Below, piece after piece: positions 1-11,850 of a stretch of DNA of 64,000 bases (positions within the stretch are counted from its first letter, which is position 1; every line of letters starts with the position of its first letter). The translations under genes and the position numbers were made by a program. The DNA comes from Thermomucor indicae-seudaticae (taxonomy: Eukaryota; Mucoromycota; Mucoromycetes; Mucorales; Lichtheimiaceae), in the NCBI GenBank assembly GCA_000787465.1, contig JSYX01000061.1:27120-91119 (forward strand), given 5' to 3'. The notes below the pieces were generated by a model. The model was not told the DNA's origin. It did not search any database and saw nothing but the letters and a program-made list of their open reading frames with translations.

Positions 1-1101
1 GCAATGTATATTATGCGCCTGTACGTTTCATGCATCCGGAAGTCTATCGCTTGGAGAGTACAACGGAATACAGATCCTATTTTTGGGAGACGCCAATCTA
101 TCACGAGTATCGACCTTTCCATTATCAATCACTTCATAATTTGATCGTAAAGGAAGCGGTAGCGGACAACGCTGCTCTGCCCTCATGCGACGTTCGGTAT
201 CCTGAGCAACTACAAGGCAGTTGGGTGAACAAGACTGTTCTTCGGGAAGCAACCTCATTCGATCCCTTTGGTGAAGCCCAAGAAGAAGATCAGCTCGGGA
301 ACGGCTACGTCTTTGTGCCAGATCAATGCAAATTCGAGTCTATCAGTGATGCCCAAGCTGCACAGTGTTTCGACGGCAAGACGGTGCATGTCTGGGCGGA
401 TGGGAATGTACGAAGGTAAGGACATCGTGGCAAAACACACTATTCGCAGACGGTACTAAACCCATCGGGATAGGAATCTCAAGGTCTTCAGCTCAGCAAA
501 CAGATGGTGCAACGAACAACCTTCCACGGACGCGAGATGCATTTGTAACGATGACGACGAAGACGAACAGTATCCTTGGGTCACCGATCCGAATGCTCCC
601 CTTCACATTGGCGATGTCTGGAACACCAATATCGACTTTTACTTTAACCGTGTTGGTAGCATTGGTCAAAGGGACTGGCGAGACGATATGAGACAGCGAG
701 CTTCTCAGTTACCACGAGCGGATTTGGTGATCGTCGGTGTCGGCAACGAAGACATTGCCCTGAACCGTTTGACACCGCTGCAGTTCGAGCATTCCTTGAA
801 AGAGTTTCTGACGTGTCTCGTAAACGAGATATACCCGGAACAGACGATCATTGTGCGAACACCTCAATACTTTTGCTGCGGAACGATCCCGTCCTCTTCT
901 TGGAACGCTGGCCGGAGTCGTGCATTCATGAACGTCGTCAGTCAACAAGTGAAAGAGATGGGAGACCGCGTTCTGCTGTGGGATGTTTACCGACTTGGAG
1001 TGGAAGACAACATGTGTGTTTCGGCTGGTTCATCCTATACCCGGCGAAATGTCATCAACCTTGAAAATCAATTGTTGTGGAATCTCATCTGCAAACCCTA
1101 A
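1..1101 (+). CDS. PC-esterase / SGNH-like protein, 5' truncated by window edge
   Basis: Two exons are visible, up to 415 and 474-1101, joined across a 58-nt GTAAG...TAG intron (416-473). The frame is open to the left edge without a stop, so the true start lies outside; the first in-window ATG at 30 is probably internal. After the junction the reading continues cleanly to TAA at 1099-1101. The layout resembles the PC-esterase (NXPE/trichome-birefringence-like) SGNH fold: a block 'VHVWADGNVRRNLK' where the GDS motif would be, a central 'DLVIVGVGNEDIALN' strand-loop and a late 'LLWDVYRLG' block. The nucleophile serine of GDS is replaced (ADG) and the usual D-x-x-H ending is not evident, so catalysis is doubtful. 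Cysteine pairs in the middle suggest a secreted or lumenal domain. Family assignment is by pattern only and could be wrong. Confidence 0.5.
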
Positions 1102-2582
1102 CTTGTACAAATACTCCTATCCATAGACAAGTTTATTTATATTGCATTTATTCCCCCCGTCTTCGTTCTGTATAGAGACCAGAAAAGAAGACAACTGTAT
1201 TCATCATGCTTGCTATTATAAACAGACGCCAAACCAAGAACGTCGTCTTTGCAGCAAATTCGATCATATAGAAAGCTTACACAGGAACACAAAATTCTTG
1301 AAACCATTGCGAAATGGTTCGCGAGCCTATGCATCATAAAAACGATGGCCATTTTACTGACCCTTACCTTGATTCATGGGGCGAGTGGGCCATGTATGCG
1401 CGTCCCGTACGTTAATCCAAACCAGCAGCAGTTATGAGATGATGACCGTTTTGCCGCTCGTAAAGATTGGCAAGGCTGCTTGGTCGACCTCACCACATTC
1501 ATGTAGTCAAGCGACGGTTTCTCATCCACATAAATTATGCCTTTGACCCAGCGTAGCAGACACTTTTACCACGGTTGGTCTTCTGACATCGCTTTGGAGG
1601 AGGTTTCCTGGGGCGCGGCAATAGCTGGATCACGATTTTTACCTGACGAAACTCCCGGGGTTATACTGGTTCCATGATTTCATTCAGCCTCATTGTCAAT
1701 CGGCGATGCCAAACGCGGTACTCGCGGTATTATCAGGAAAAGCCAAAAGACCCTTCAGCATTTGAACTAGGTGTTGCTCGAAAATGTATTCTTCGTAAAC
1801 CTGGTCACGTAAGGTTTTCCTGCTCATCGGGCAAAACATGGGATTACGGATTTTAAGTAATCGATATTGCGATCAAGAAAGTGTCTCTTCACGTCTTTCG
1901 AAGGTTACCGCCTTGGTCTGTTACGCTCATGGGCTGCTTGAGATTGAACGTTATTTACTGAATTGGTTGATTTCTCCAGTTTACAGAACATATGCTTCTT
2001 TGTACTTTATATTCGGTTACAAAGATGGCAATGAGGTGTTTAAAATGCAGATAAGATAGCGACAGCAGCAAAGATAAGGGAAACTTATCAGTTCTTCTTA
2101 GAATGAGTTTGCTCTACTCGAACTGATCCAAAACTGTGTTGGTAAGCACACCAAACATACATTATTGCGGTCGGTGTGGATGGCTGACTGATCTTTTTTT
2201 TATTGCCAGAGGCTTTAGACACTTATTTCGAAAAAGTGGTAAGGGAAAAATGGGGCAAGTGTGGGAACAGCACCGGGTAGATGACTGGCTGGATATAGAC
2301 GGAGCTCGATATCCTGTGTAGCCTCGACAAGGTACACATGATTATGGACGAGATTGTACCCCAGGGCATCGTTTCCGAGACCAATCAAGAACGCGTTTTG
2401 GCGCCAATTTCCGCTCTTTAAGGCGGCGCCTGGTGTCTTCGAAGTCGTTTTGGATAATGTGGGGCATATCTGATTGGATAGTTTGTGGAACTGATCCCAC
2501 CGTTCTGAAGAGACGGCAATAAAAAAATTGTTCTCTTTCCTTTTCGCTTTCCCTTTATTCTTTGGATTTCTGCGGCGAGAGA
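1102..2582. other. Intergenic, no supported gene
   Basis: About 1.5 kb between the PC-esterase-like gene and permease 1. Short open frames occur on both strands but none has convincing composition, splice partners or a recognisable motif. The last 60 bases before 2583 are a pyrimidine-rich tract, the likely leader of the permease gene. Confidence 0.6.
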
Positions 2583-5512
2583 ATGCTTCACGGAAAAGCC
2601 AAAGACCTTTTGGAAGGAGACGATCCACGTATCGGCTCTGACAAGATCCAAGAAGAACAAGCTTACAACAACCTCGAGAATGGATCCATACACACTGAAA
2701 AGACTGGTGATTTGCAAGCAGGGACGAAACGTGGATTAAGTGCAAGACATGTACAGTTGATCGCCTTGGGTGGTACTATTGGGTACTATACATTGAATCG
2801 AATCAATAGTCGTCAGTGTACTGAATCAGCTTATGTTTATTGCAGAACGGGTCTCTTCCTGAACTCGGGCACCAACATTGCTACGGTAATAAATGACCGG
2901 ATCATTTCTTGTAAGATGGCAAAGATTTTACTGTTCATTGCTTATTAGGCCGGTCCGGCGGGTGCCTTTATCGCGTATGTCTTTTTCTTCCGTTTAAAAT
3001 CATATGGCGTTCGGTGACTAACTTATCTTTGCAGATACTGTGTTGGTATGATCTACACTTTCGATAAACGTGCTGTGTCACAGTGCGAAAATGATCTAAC
3101 TGAAAAATTTTTGTTATATCGATCGCAATTTAAGTTGGCTTCATGGTAAGTGGCGCGAAATTTAATGCAAAAGAAGATGTTAATAATAAAAGTATGGGTC
3201 AGGTCTATTGCATTATGACATGTTTAGGCGAGATGGCCACATTACTGCCAGGTAACAATAATCTGCTTCTTTGCAGGCATTTTCTCACGTTTGAGGTCGC
3301 ACGTAAAAGTCTCTGGTTCATTCAATCACTATGCCACACGTTTCGTGGACCCTGCTTTGGGTTTTGCCCTGGGTTGGAATTATTGGTAAGAGGCTGATCT
3401 TATTGAATTACCACACTAATCTAAATGGGTCTTTCAAGGTTTTCTGTAAGCAACAAATTCATTAATATGTCCGTGGTAAAAAAGTTTACTAACCAGGTGC
3501 TTGACTCCCTGTCGACGGCAATGTCGTACAGTGGGTAAGTGTCACATGCTCATCGTTTCAGATAGCTTTCCATTTTTAACCCAAAAATTCGGTCCTTGAT
3601 AACGAAGGCTGTCACTATCGCGACTGGTAAGTATTATGCAATCTGAAGTTGTTTGAATGATGCCAACAATGAATGTTTGTAGAACTCGCTGCTGCTGCGA
3701 CTATCATTCGATGGTGGGGACCAGTCATGCCGGATCCAGCCTGGTCGACGATTTTCATGGTTTTGATCCTTGCCGTCAACCTTGTCGGTGTCAGGTAAAA
3801 AGGAAATATAAGCATTGTGCAGCATAAATGATATCTTAGATCGGATAATATTAATAGACTATACGGTGAAATGGAGTACTGGCTTGCGCTTATCAAGATT
3901 CTCGTGGTTCTGATGTTTGTCATTGTTGGTCAGTTTTTTTAAGCCCAATGTACCTAAAAATATGCTAAGTAATCTCTCTTTATTTAGGTATCTTGGTCAC
4001 GGCAGGTGCTGTTGGTCAAATGGGAACTATTGGCTTCAAGTAAGTTTTATTAGACCTTTGCTAAATGTGTGTAATCCGTTATGCATTAATGCGTTATTCA
4101 AGGTACTGGAATGACCCAGGCGCATTTGTCGATGGCGCTGTTGGAACAGTCAATGTCTTGCTATCAGCCGGTTTCTCATTCCAGGGCACTGAAATTGGTA
4201 ATTACGAAGCCTGTTAGTATGTGCCGAACGTGACAAGGATGTCTCACAGTACGATAGTCGGTATCACTGCCGGCGAAGCAAAGAACCCGAGTCAGACCTT
4301 GCCTCGAGCTATCCGCAATACATTCTTCCGTATCGTATTCTTTTATATTGTCACCATTTTCTTGATCGGCATGTGTGTCCCTTCAAATGACCAAAACCTC
4401 GCCAACAGTCACGGTTCTGCAGCAACGGCTTCATTTACTTTGATCTTCCAACTTGCGGGTATCAATGGCGGTGCTCACTTTGTTAACACCGTCATCTTGG
4501 TCAGGTACATGGACCAGCGCGCAATTATCTATCCTGCGATACAGTCATTACTAACGGCGACATTGGCACCTAGTGTCCTCTCAGCCGCAAACTCATCCCT
4601 TTACACCACTGCTCGTACTCTGCTGGGTCTCGCTCGCGACGGTAACGCACCAGCATTCCTTGGTCGCGTCAACCGCTTCGGTGCTCCATACTGGTAAAGC
4701 ATATCGTATGTACGATGCTGTCAGTGTTCTTACTTTGAGCGCATCTCAGGGCCGTCCTTTTCTCTTCCACTATCGGATTTGCCTGCGTTTTCGTCTCGAT
4801 CTACAGGTATATTTCTAATCCATTGAATTGGCCATTCTGTATCTGCTAAGTTCGGCTTTCGTAGTGCCTCGGCAGCATTTACTTGGTTCTTGAGTGTCAC
4901 TGCCGTTACCGGTTTTATCAGCTGGTGGGGCATCGCATTTGTGCATATCCGTTTCCGTCGCGCCTATGTCAAGCAGGGTAAATACAAAGAAGAGCCATAC
5001 TGCTCACATTAGAAACAGATCTCCCCGTCTGACTCTTTGCGGCTCTTTAGGACGTTCTCTCGATGACTTACCTTTCAGAGCTTTTGCTTATCCGTGGTCT
5101 GGCCTGTTTGCCTGTACTCTGTGCATTCTAATTATTTTGGGCCAAGGTACTATCATGTTGCAAGTTGCGACTACTCTCGCATCCTTTTACTTAGTCACAC
5201 ATGTAGGCTACGGCGCGTTCACTCCAACATTTGACAGTATCACCTTTGTTACCAACTATATTGGTATCCTGCCTGTCATTATCTGCTACGTCTGCTACAA
5301 AATCATCCGGAGAACCAAGGTGGTTCCGCTTCTGGAAGTTGGTAAGCTTTGCCTCGGCTACGAGTAAAAGAAAGAAGGGAAAGGTTTATTGCTAAGTCAT
5401 GAACTTTGTAGACTTTGAAACCGGTCGTGTCACACATGAAGACGTTGAAGAAGACCAAAGGGAGGTTGGCGAACGACCATGGTATAAGCAGATACTTAGC
5501 TGGATCTTTTAA
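2583..5512 (+). CDS. Amino-acid permease 1 (AAT/APC family), 21 exons with microexons
   Basis: Plasma-membrane proton/amino-acid symporter of the fungal YAT/AAT family, 546 aa as spliced. Hallmarks are 'RGLSARHVQLIALGGTIG', 'CLGEMATLLP', 'SGSFNHYATRFVDPALGF', 'ELAAAATIIRWW', 'VGITAGEAKNP' and about 12 hydrophobic segments. Exons: 2583-2782, 2846-2885, 2949-2974, 3035-3045, 3135-3145, 3203-3251, 3310-3385, 3439-3445, 3532-3534, 3608-3626, 3683-3794, 3858-3928, 3988-4039, 4103-4197, 4258-4504, 4574-4693, 4750-4806, 4865-4977, 5051-5146, 5207-5341, 5412-5512. All phases agree and the total is 1641 nt. The start is the ATG at 2583; the frame opens slightly upstream but without an ATG. Four exons are 3-11 nt. 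The 3-nt exon is not forced by frame but restores a Trp conserved in permease 2. Substrate specificity cannot be read from the sequence. Confidence 0.9.
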
Positions 5513-8500
5513 AATCTGCATGCTACTACTACCTACGGAATATGTACTACTACTATCATTATTGTTACCAAAAGTAAAAAAAAGGCGGATCTTTTATTGC
5601 TGAGATCCAGAAGCACGCGCTTAAGATACATAGCAGCCAGTCTACGTACAATAACTCGACCACTACACCCAACGGAACCTTCTTTTTCCCACCGCTCGAT
5701 TTTCATAATGTTATGAATTCAAGAATTTGTACAGGAAAAGACGGTTATATGCATTGTTACTCCAGTTGCAATTAATGTGGAAAAACGGCAAAAGAAAAAG
5801 GTTCTAAACAGTGTCGTCGTGAAATGCCCATGCTGTCTTCTTGGGTGATGCATGTGCGCTTTTTATGTACAAGTCGTTATCAGGTGGCAGTTCCTAGTCC
5901 ATTCAGGGTCAAACAAGACAACGATCTTACGTGGTGTCACTGCATAGTACAAAATGCTCACCTTCTTAGTACAGCTTGACAGCATAGACTGTATAGAGAG
6001 GCATATCTGTGCCACAGTCTGAACGGGCGAATAATCGGAGTACAACACGTTCAAGCAGATGTGTCCATTCGAGTAGACCTATAAAAAGACGAGAACTCAG
6101 TTACACCTTGGCTAATGCGCTTATCACGTCGAACTCCATTACGCTAAAACACTTCAATTGAGTCCCTTTTATGAAATGGAATGATTCTCTTTTGTTCAGA
6201 ACACGTACTGTGGATGAACTGGAATATGCGGCGGCACAAACATCACCTCGGGGGCTTCCAACGGATAAGACGGCGTGAACCGAAACTAAGACACGGTGAA
6301 TTCTCTTTGCCTTTTCTCGTTCTCGACGCTGGTCTGCTTTTACCTCGAGCTTAAACTCTTCGCCCTACTTGCTCGCGGTTAGAAAGCTGGCGTTTAATTC
6401 ATGCAAAAACCGACTTGCCTCATATAAAGTGTCCGGTGCACCTTTTAACCGCAAATGCCACCTACAGTGTTTTGCGATAAATAAAATAAAAATGTGCATA
6501 ACATAAAGCACACTGCATACTTTGTGAAATCGTTTGCTTCTTCTATCGTGATACCTTCCGGAGGATTAGACGCAAGTTCTTTATACATTCGAAATCGCGG
6601 TCAGTCATCAATGCAATGAAGGAATCGAGGAAAAGAAGCCATACCACGCAGCTCTTTACTAAGACGCCTCGAGTATAAAGGTTTTGACATAAGTGTGAAA
6701 GAGAATGAGAAGAGGAGTAGAGAAGCCACTGCACCCAGTGAGAAAAGCAGCAATGCAACTTAAATGCTTATTTTGGTAATCCGAAAAAGAAAAATCCAAG
6801 ACAGTTGTGTCGCCTATAATGGGCAACGTTGTGTTTTCTAAACATGCGCAAAGATGGCCGAGACATACAGACCCAAGTTGTCGGCTCTGCGGACAAGTAG
6901 AGCCTCGCAGAGTTCTGGGACTTCCCAGTTCTGCTTTCAAGTTACCGGGTCAAGAAGACTGAGCTTCAGCAGCATATAGTCTACTCTGCTAGTAAAGTAT
7001 CTTTACCTACTTTTCCAAGTGCCTAGATGAAAGCAAGGTGGCCTCGACGATTAGGACGTTGCAATCATATTGAGTTCTTCTTTTATAGGGAAAGGAAGGC
7101 GAAAGGTTTCAGCGGTTTTTCCTTGCATCGCCAACAAGTAACCGAGCAATACGCTACATGGTCCACGAGCTTTCTGGTAATTCTGTCTTTTTAGTCTTCT
7201 GCGTTGTTCCTCAGCTGCTGATGTTCACAGAAACAGCTGAGGAAATGCCCAAGCTGACAGGAATGTCATGTATATATTGCGCCACATACAATAAGATTGC
7301 CTTACAGTTAATAAGCTAAGCTATGTCGCCACCTTACTCGGCGATGTAATGTGCTCCTTTGAATGCGATGGGGCGATATAGGAGAAAGACCTCGTGGGCG
7401 TTGATTGCAGGAAGGATAACTCTATTCCACATCCTACCGTCTTTTTCGCATATGAGCATAGCATGTATCCTTTGACGACCGACATAAAGGCAGACATGTC
7501 CTTGAGCGCCCGCGACCTTCTAGCCAAGTCCACTGTCGCCAGTCCGTCCACGTAGACCAGGGAAGAGCAATTTTACTCCACATTGAGCTGAAACGGCCTA
7601 ACTTCCCGGCACCGTTGGGGTGACCAGACAAAGTGAACGCCGTGAAGTACCTGTTAACGATACGGCAATTCATTGCACAACGCAGCGCGCAAAGGGTCCT
7701 CCACTTATTCTAGGCATATTACAGCCTTCTTAGAGAGTCTGACGGCTCTAATTCCACGGGGGAAAGATAGACTTAAAGCTGACGACGGCCTTGAAGTAAC
7801 AGAGATAAACCATTCGATTAACTTCTAGAATTCCTTACCTACGTGTACTAACTTTGAAAGCGGAATGCTGTAGCATGTCTTCTACGATGGGCATGAATGG
7901 CGCATGAGGATCCTTTTGCGCACAATAAGCTTCATAACAGCGATGACGACAAAAGAGAAACGCAATTTGCGAATTCCCAAAAGAAAGAAAGCTTTTAACC
8001 AACAGTCATCCTTTCATGCCATCACGCCAAGCTTATCTCTATCATGCAATTGTCACAGGCATGTGAAGGACAGCATTCGTCTATCTCTGATAGTCGCTTG
8101 TTGAATGACGACATTGCAACATTTTGAAGACCATGCCGACATTGATGCCATCGCGATAGTAGAGGGATGATTGAGAAGATGATTTCGTCGAAAACAACAA
8201 AGGACTATTTGTGAATTCGCCACGGAAGTCTATGGCTGCTTTTCGTTGCCTGAACCCGAAAGATTGAACCCTAAACGAAACCAGACTCTTCACTCTGCAC
8301 CTGAGCACACGATCTGCAAGTATCGCGTTAGCCTTTCATTTTTTTCATTTGTATCAACAAGAATGTTAGAGAAACCTCCTCGTCTATAACGAAAATCAAT
8401 ATAAAGAGCTTCGGCTGCAGAAGTGACCTGTTTTAACGAGATTGAAGGTAAATGAAGGGATCGGCGTGGGAACCACCGTATCAAGAATATGTTGACTTAC

Positions 8501-8690
8501 GAAAGCTATTTCAATCTAAGTGGCTCTCGAGGTTGGGGAGGAGTGACTTCGTCCGCTTCCACGGATGAAAAGGGGAGTATTTTCCCCTGCACATAATCTG
8601 TGAGGGGTGAGTGTTCCGCGGGATCGTTTAGTTAACGCACATATCCATGCCTCAAATTAATGTCTCCCTGATGCCCCCAATCCCGCCCCC
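5513..8690. other. Gene-poor AT-rich spacer; possible coding relic at 7321-7673
   Basis: No intact gene is visible in about 3.2 kb. At 7321-7673 two overlapping minus-strand frames carry protein-like composition that shifts frame once (a 'GKLGRFSSMWSK' part and a 'DLARRSRALKDMSAFMSVVKGY' part). This may be a decayed gene of unknown family. The rest shows only scattered short frames. Confidence 0.45.
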
Positions 8691-8897
8691 CCAAAAAGAT
8701 AGAAGTCACATAAAATAGGGGGCATGCAAAAGGTATTAAAATGCCGCATTTCTCAAGCTTCATACATTCATCTCTTCTTCAGACTCTTAACTCTTTCTTT
8801 TGCTCTTTTTGATTTATTCCACTACGAATCTTGACCTCTCTCTCCAACTACATCCACATACGGGACGACGAACTATTGGACAATGCGGCTCTTTCTA

Positions 8898-9313
8898 CGA
8901 TTATCTCTTCCTTGTTTTCAAGACTATCCACCCAAATCCCATTCTGCTGGATTTATATTCCTTGGCGTTATGCACTTCCCTTCCATCCTGTGCTCTGGTG
9001 CTTTCCGGCTTGTTTCTGCTTGTGGACCTGGGAATTAACCGGTTGAAGTCTTACGTATCTTAACTTGCCTGCCAGAAGTGCGCTCACCACGTATCTTTTG
9101 ACGGTCCACTTGAGGTGCGTAGGACTTTTCAACTGGCGTGTTTCCAACGACCATCGATCATCTCTTCTTTATTGTCAAGACCATCCACGTTACCTCCGTT
9201 TTCCTTGGTCCACATTTCCTGCCGCGAAGCTTGCTCCATTCATCTTGTACTTTGGAACTCACTTTCGACACGCTTTGGGAAACCGCTGATTGAAGTCTTA
9301 CGTATCTTGACTT
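8898..9313. repeat. Degenerate direct repeat, two copies about 250 bp apart
   Basis: Copy A spans about 8898-9066 and copy B about 9155-9313. Both begin with cga(t)tatctcttc / cgatcatctcttc, continue with 'caagac(t/c)atccac', and end with a near-identical 'ttgaagtcttacgtatctt(a/g)actt' (starting at 9043 and 9290). The middle is diverged. The pair lies immediately beside the tRNA-like sequence at 9339-9410, which suggests a composite short element. Confidence 0.5.
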
Positions 9314-9338
9314 TTTCCTATCATGTCTCGCTCTGAAA

Positions 9339-9410
9339 CCCCTCCCTGGTCGGAACTCGAACCAAGGAGCTCCCGGTTGGCAGAGTGACTTGCTAGCCAC
9401 TCTACACTGC
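9339..9410 (-). repeat. tRNA-like sequence (degenerate), possible SINE head
   Basis: On the minus strand the segment contains a B-box-like 'ggttcgagttcc' (9352-9363), an upstream 'tggctagcaag' that matches an A box with mismatches, and a 'ctgccaaccgggag' stretch reminiscent of the tRNA-Gly(GCC) anticodon arm. T and anticodon stems do not pair well and no acceptor stem closes, so I do not call a functional tRNA. A pol III-derived SINE head or a decayed tRNA gene fits better. Confidence 0.35.
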
Positions 9411-10910
9411 ATTTCCTTTCTTTGGCTTTGGCGCCAATCGCTGTTGTACTCTACCCATCGCTTCAAGGTTTATCGGTAATCAGAGAGAACCACGCATGTC
9501 TCCAAACAAGCCTTTTTGATATCAGAATGATATTTCTCCAATAAAGCATTCAAATTATAGCAGATCTTTCATAAATACGCTAACTCGCAACCCTGCACAT
9601 GATTTCTCTATTACGTAGACCCAGGCAACGCCTTGTCATCCTTCACACCGTTGTCTATTGCAAAGTGCCCTTTATCTGAAACGCCAGTTATAAGATTATT
9701 TTTAGCTTTGTCGGATTGTCGCTTACTACCCACTTATATGCCAACTTACCAATTGATGATCATGCAAGAAAGTTTGGTTCCATATGGCGCGCAACGTAGC
9801 AGATCTTTTTTTCAACTCGTCTTATCCGCCTGGATAGTCATCAATATTTAAGAAGAAGAGGCGATTCGGCCATGATGAAGGACCTTTACGTCTGCAATCC
9901 ACCGCAGATCAAAGAAAGCAAAATTGATGCTTGGGTAACGTAAGCTCAATATCCACGATTTTAGGCGTCCATATAAACATGCTGCTTCATGTTTAGCTAT
10001 ACGAACGAGGATGCCTTGAAAGTTTCGGTCTCAAGGCTTTTTATTCGGTCTCGCTGAAGACAGAGCTTCTAAATAGTTTGCCCTTTGATTCATAGGAACC
10101 TTCGGAAAACCGGCATGCTCATCCATATTATATATAGTCATGTTGTTTGATCGAGCCAGCTTCGTACTCGCTGTAAACCTAGACTATTGTCCGAGAGTCA
10201 TGTCGTTTAGTGGGATGTCCTGTGTTACTTTTTACTTCTAGCGAATAAACTACCACTATGGGAAAAATAATTCTTGATTTTTGATTACATATTTCAAGAC
10301 AAAGAGCAATGACCAATTTTCGACCATAAAATCTTCACTCAGAAGACAACCCTCAGTTCTCATTAGCTAACACTTCTTGACGTCATAATGAAATATACTC
10401 CTCTAAGCATCACGCGTCTCCTTGCTTGATCATACTCCCCTCAAGTTGTCGACTTGCCTTTTTTTGCCACCCAATAAAGCCAGCTCATTCAGGAGATATT
10501 TAGCCATCCCTTCCATACGGATAACCACCTCCGCGACTCCAAGGATGATGCAAGTGATCTTCGAAAATAGCTCGCGGGCAAGCTCCCTTCATTCGCAGTG
10601 TACGCGATGTTGTGCTCGCGCAAGTACCTCTGAGCGTCCATGAGGATCGCATATTCGTCTTTTGTAACAGATGCTCGTTTACGTTTGCTTTGGTCATCTT
10701 GAGTAGAATATGCTTAAGCAATGAGACGCGTGAAGCCTAGAGGACAATATTTTAACATAATGTCAGCAGCTTTAGACTAATGAGAACTTCGAGTTGTCTT
10801 CTGAGCGAACATTTTATGCACAAAACTGATCATTGCTTTTTGTCTTCAACTCTATCTGATTTATTCATTTTCGCTGCAGATTGGATATTCGTATATCCCA
10901 ATATTCTCTG

Positions 10911-10980
10911 AATACTTCTTCCCAAGGCGACGCGCCTGTTAATTATAAATGACACAGAAAACGCCTTGGGAAGAATATTA
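10911..10980. repeat. Inverted repeat, 14-bp perfect arms
   Basis: Arms ttcttcccaaggcg at 10916-10929 and its exact reverse complement at 10962-10975, extended with mismatches by flanking 'aata(c/t)' bases, enclose a 32-bp AT-rich loop. A related arm recurs near 11812-11840, so this looks like a dispersed MITE-like fragment rather than a terminator. Confidence 0.6.
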
Positions 10981-11739
10981 GCAAGATACGCATTTATATT
11001 CAATTGCATTGAAAATGAACATGAACCCAATATTTTTTAATTAAATATCGGTCTGATGAAAAAATTTACATCCCTATTTTTCAATCTCAATTTTCTTGAT
11101 TTTAGCCTTCAACAATACAACCTCTTTTTTGACTGCATAAACTTTAGCATACATTCTTTGCATGGTTACGCTTTTGAAATGTTTCGAGTAGTTTATAGCG
11201 AACTTCATATAGTTGCTAAACTACGGGTCACGAAAACAAGGCGAAAAGTGGGGCTTTAAATAGCAAAATTATGTTGTCCTGTCGTTCTGGTTTTTTTTCC
11301 AAACCATGTGGTATCTTCAGGCATTTGCTTGTGATTGTAGAATATGATGGTATCCTGTGCCATGCGTTGTCCAATATCACAGGGTTCAGCACAAAGCTTG
11401 CGGGAGTTCAGGCCTGTTGCTTGCCTCAGTAAAGAGTTGTGCGTCATCAAAAATGAATGAATGTTCATGACGATGAACATTTCGTTTGCAGACGTCACAG
11501 CTCTTTTGCGTTTGATGATTGTACGTTCATTTTACGACAATGGTACTTGTGTAAAGTGGCCGACACGCGTTTCAGAATCATTTTCATTAATAGTCACCAC
11601 TGGATGACTATAAAAAAAGAACGTAAAACAGCAAAAGCTGATGAGCTTAAAAAAGGAATGTAGGTTTTTGACCGGAGTTTTATTTCTTGTATAGTGTATT
11701 ACTGCAGCGGCTTCGGACATCAAGCCTCAAGACATAATA

Positions 11740-11850
11740 TATTCAGAAAATATTCAAAAGCGCGAAAATATGAATTTTTCTCGAATATTATTCGTTTATC
11801 AGAATATTTTCCGAATATTCTTTTTCCAAGGTCAATGCCTGTTTTCAAAC
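11740..11850. repeat. AT-rich gaatattc-repeat block related to the 10.9-kb inverted repeat
   Basis: Several gaatattc/gaatatta palindromic units occur in about 100 bp and lead into 'ttccaaggtcaatgcctgtt', which resembles 'tcccaaggcgacgcgcctgtt' of the 10.9-kb element. This suggests two diverged copies of one element. Confidence 0.4.

Noticed and set aside
2215..2745. 176-codon minus-strand frame over the permease 1 start
   Set aside because: It overlaps the first permease exon and its pyrimidine leader; the amino acid content is a shadow and contains no domain.
9339..9410. Functional tRNA gene
   Set aside because: The B-box-like part is good but T, anticodon and acceptor stems do not pair, so I list it as tRNA-like only.
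10916..10975. Rho-independent-type terminator or CRISPR repeat
   Set aside because: Eukaryotic context, single hairpin with a 32-bp loop and a related copy nearby; better explained as a mobile-element relic.
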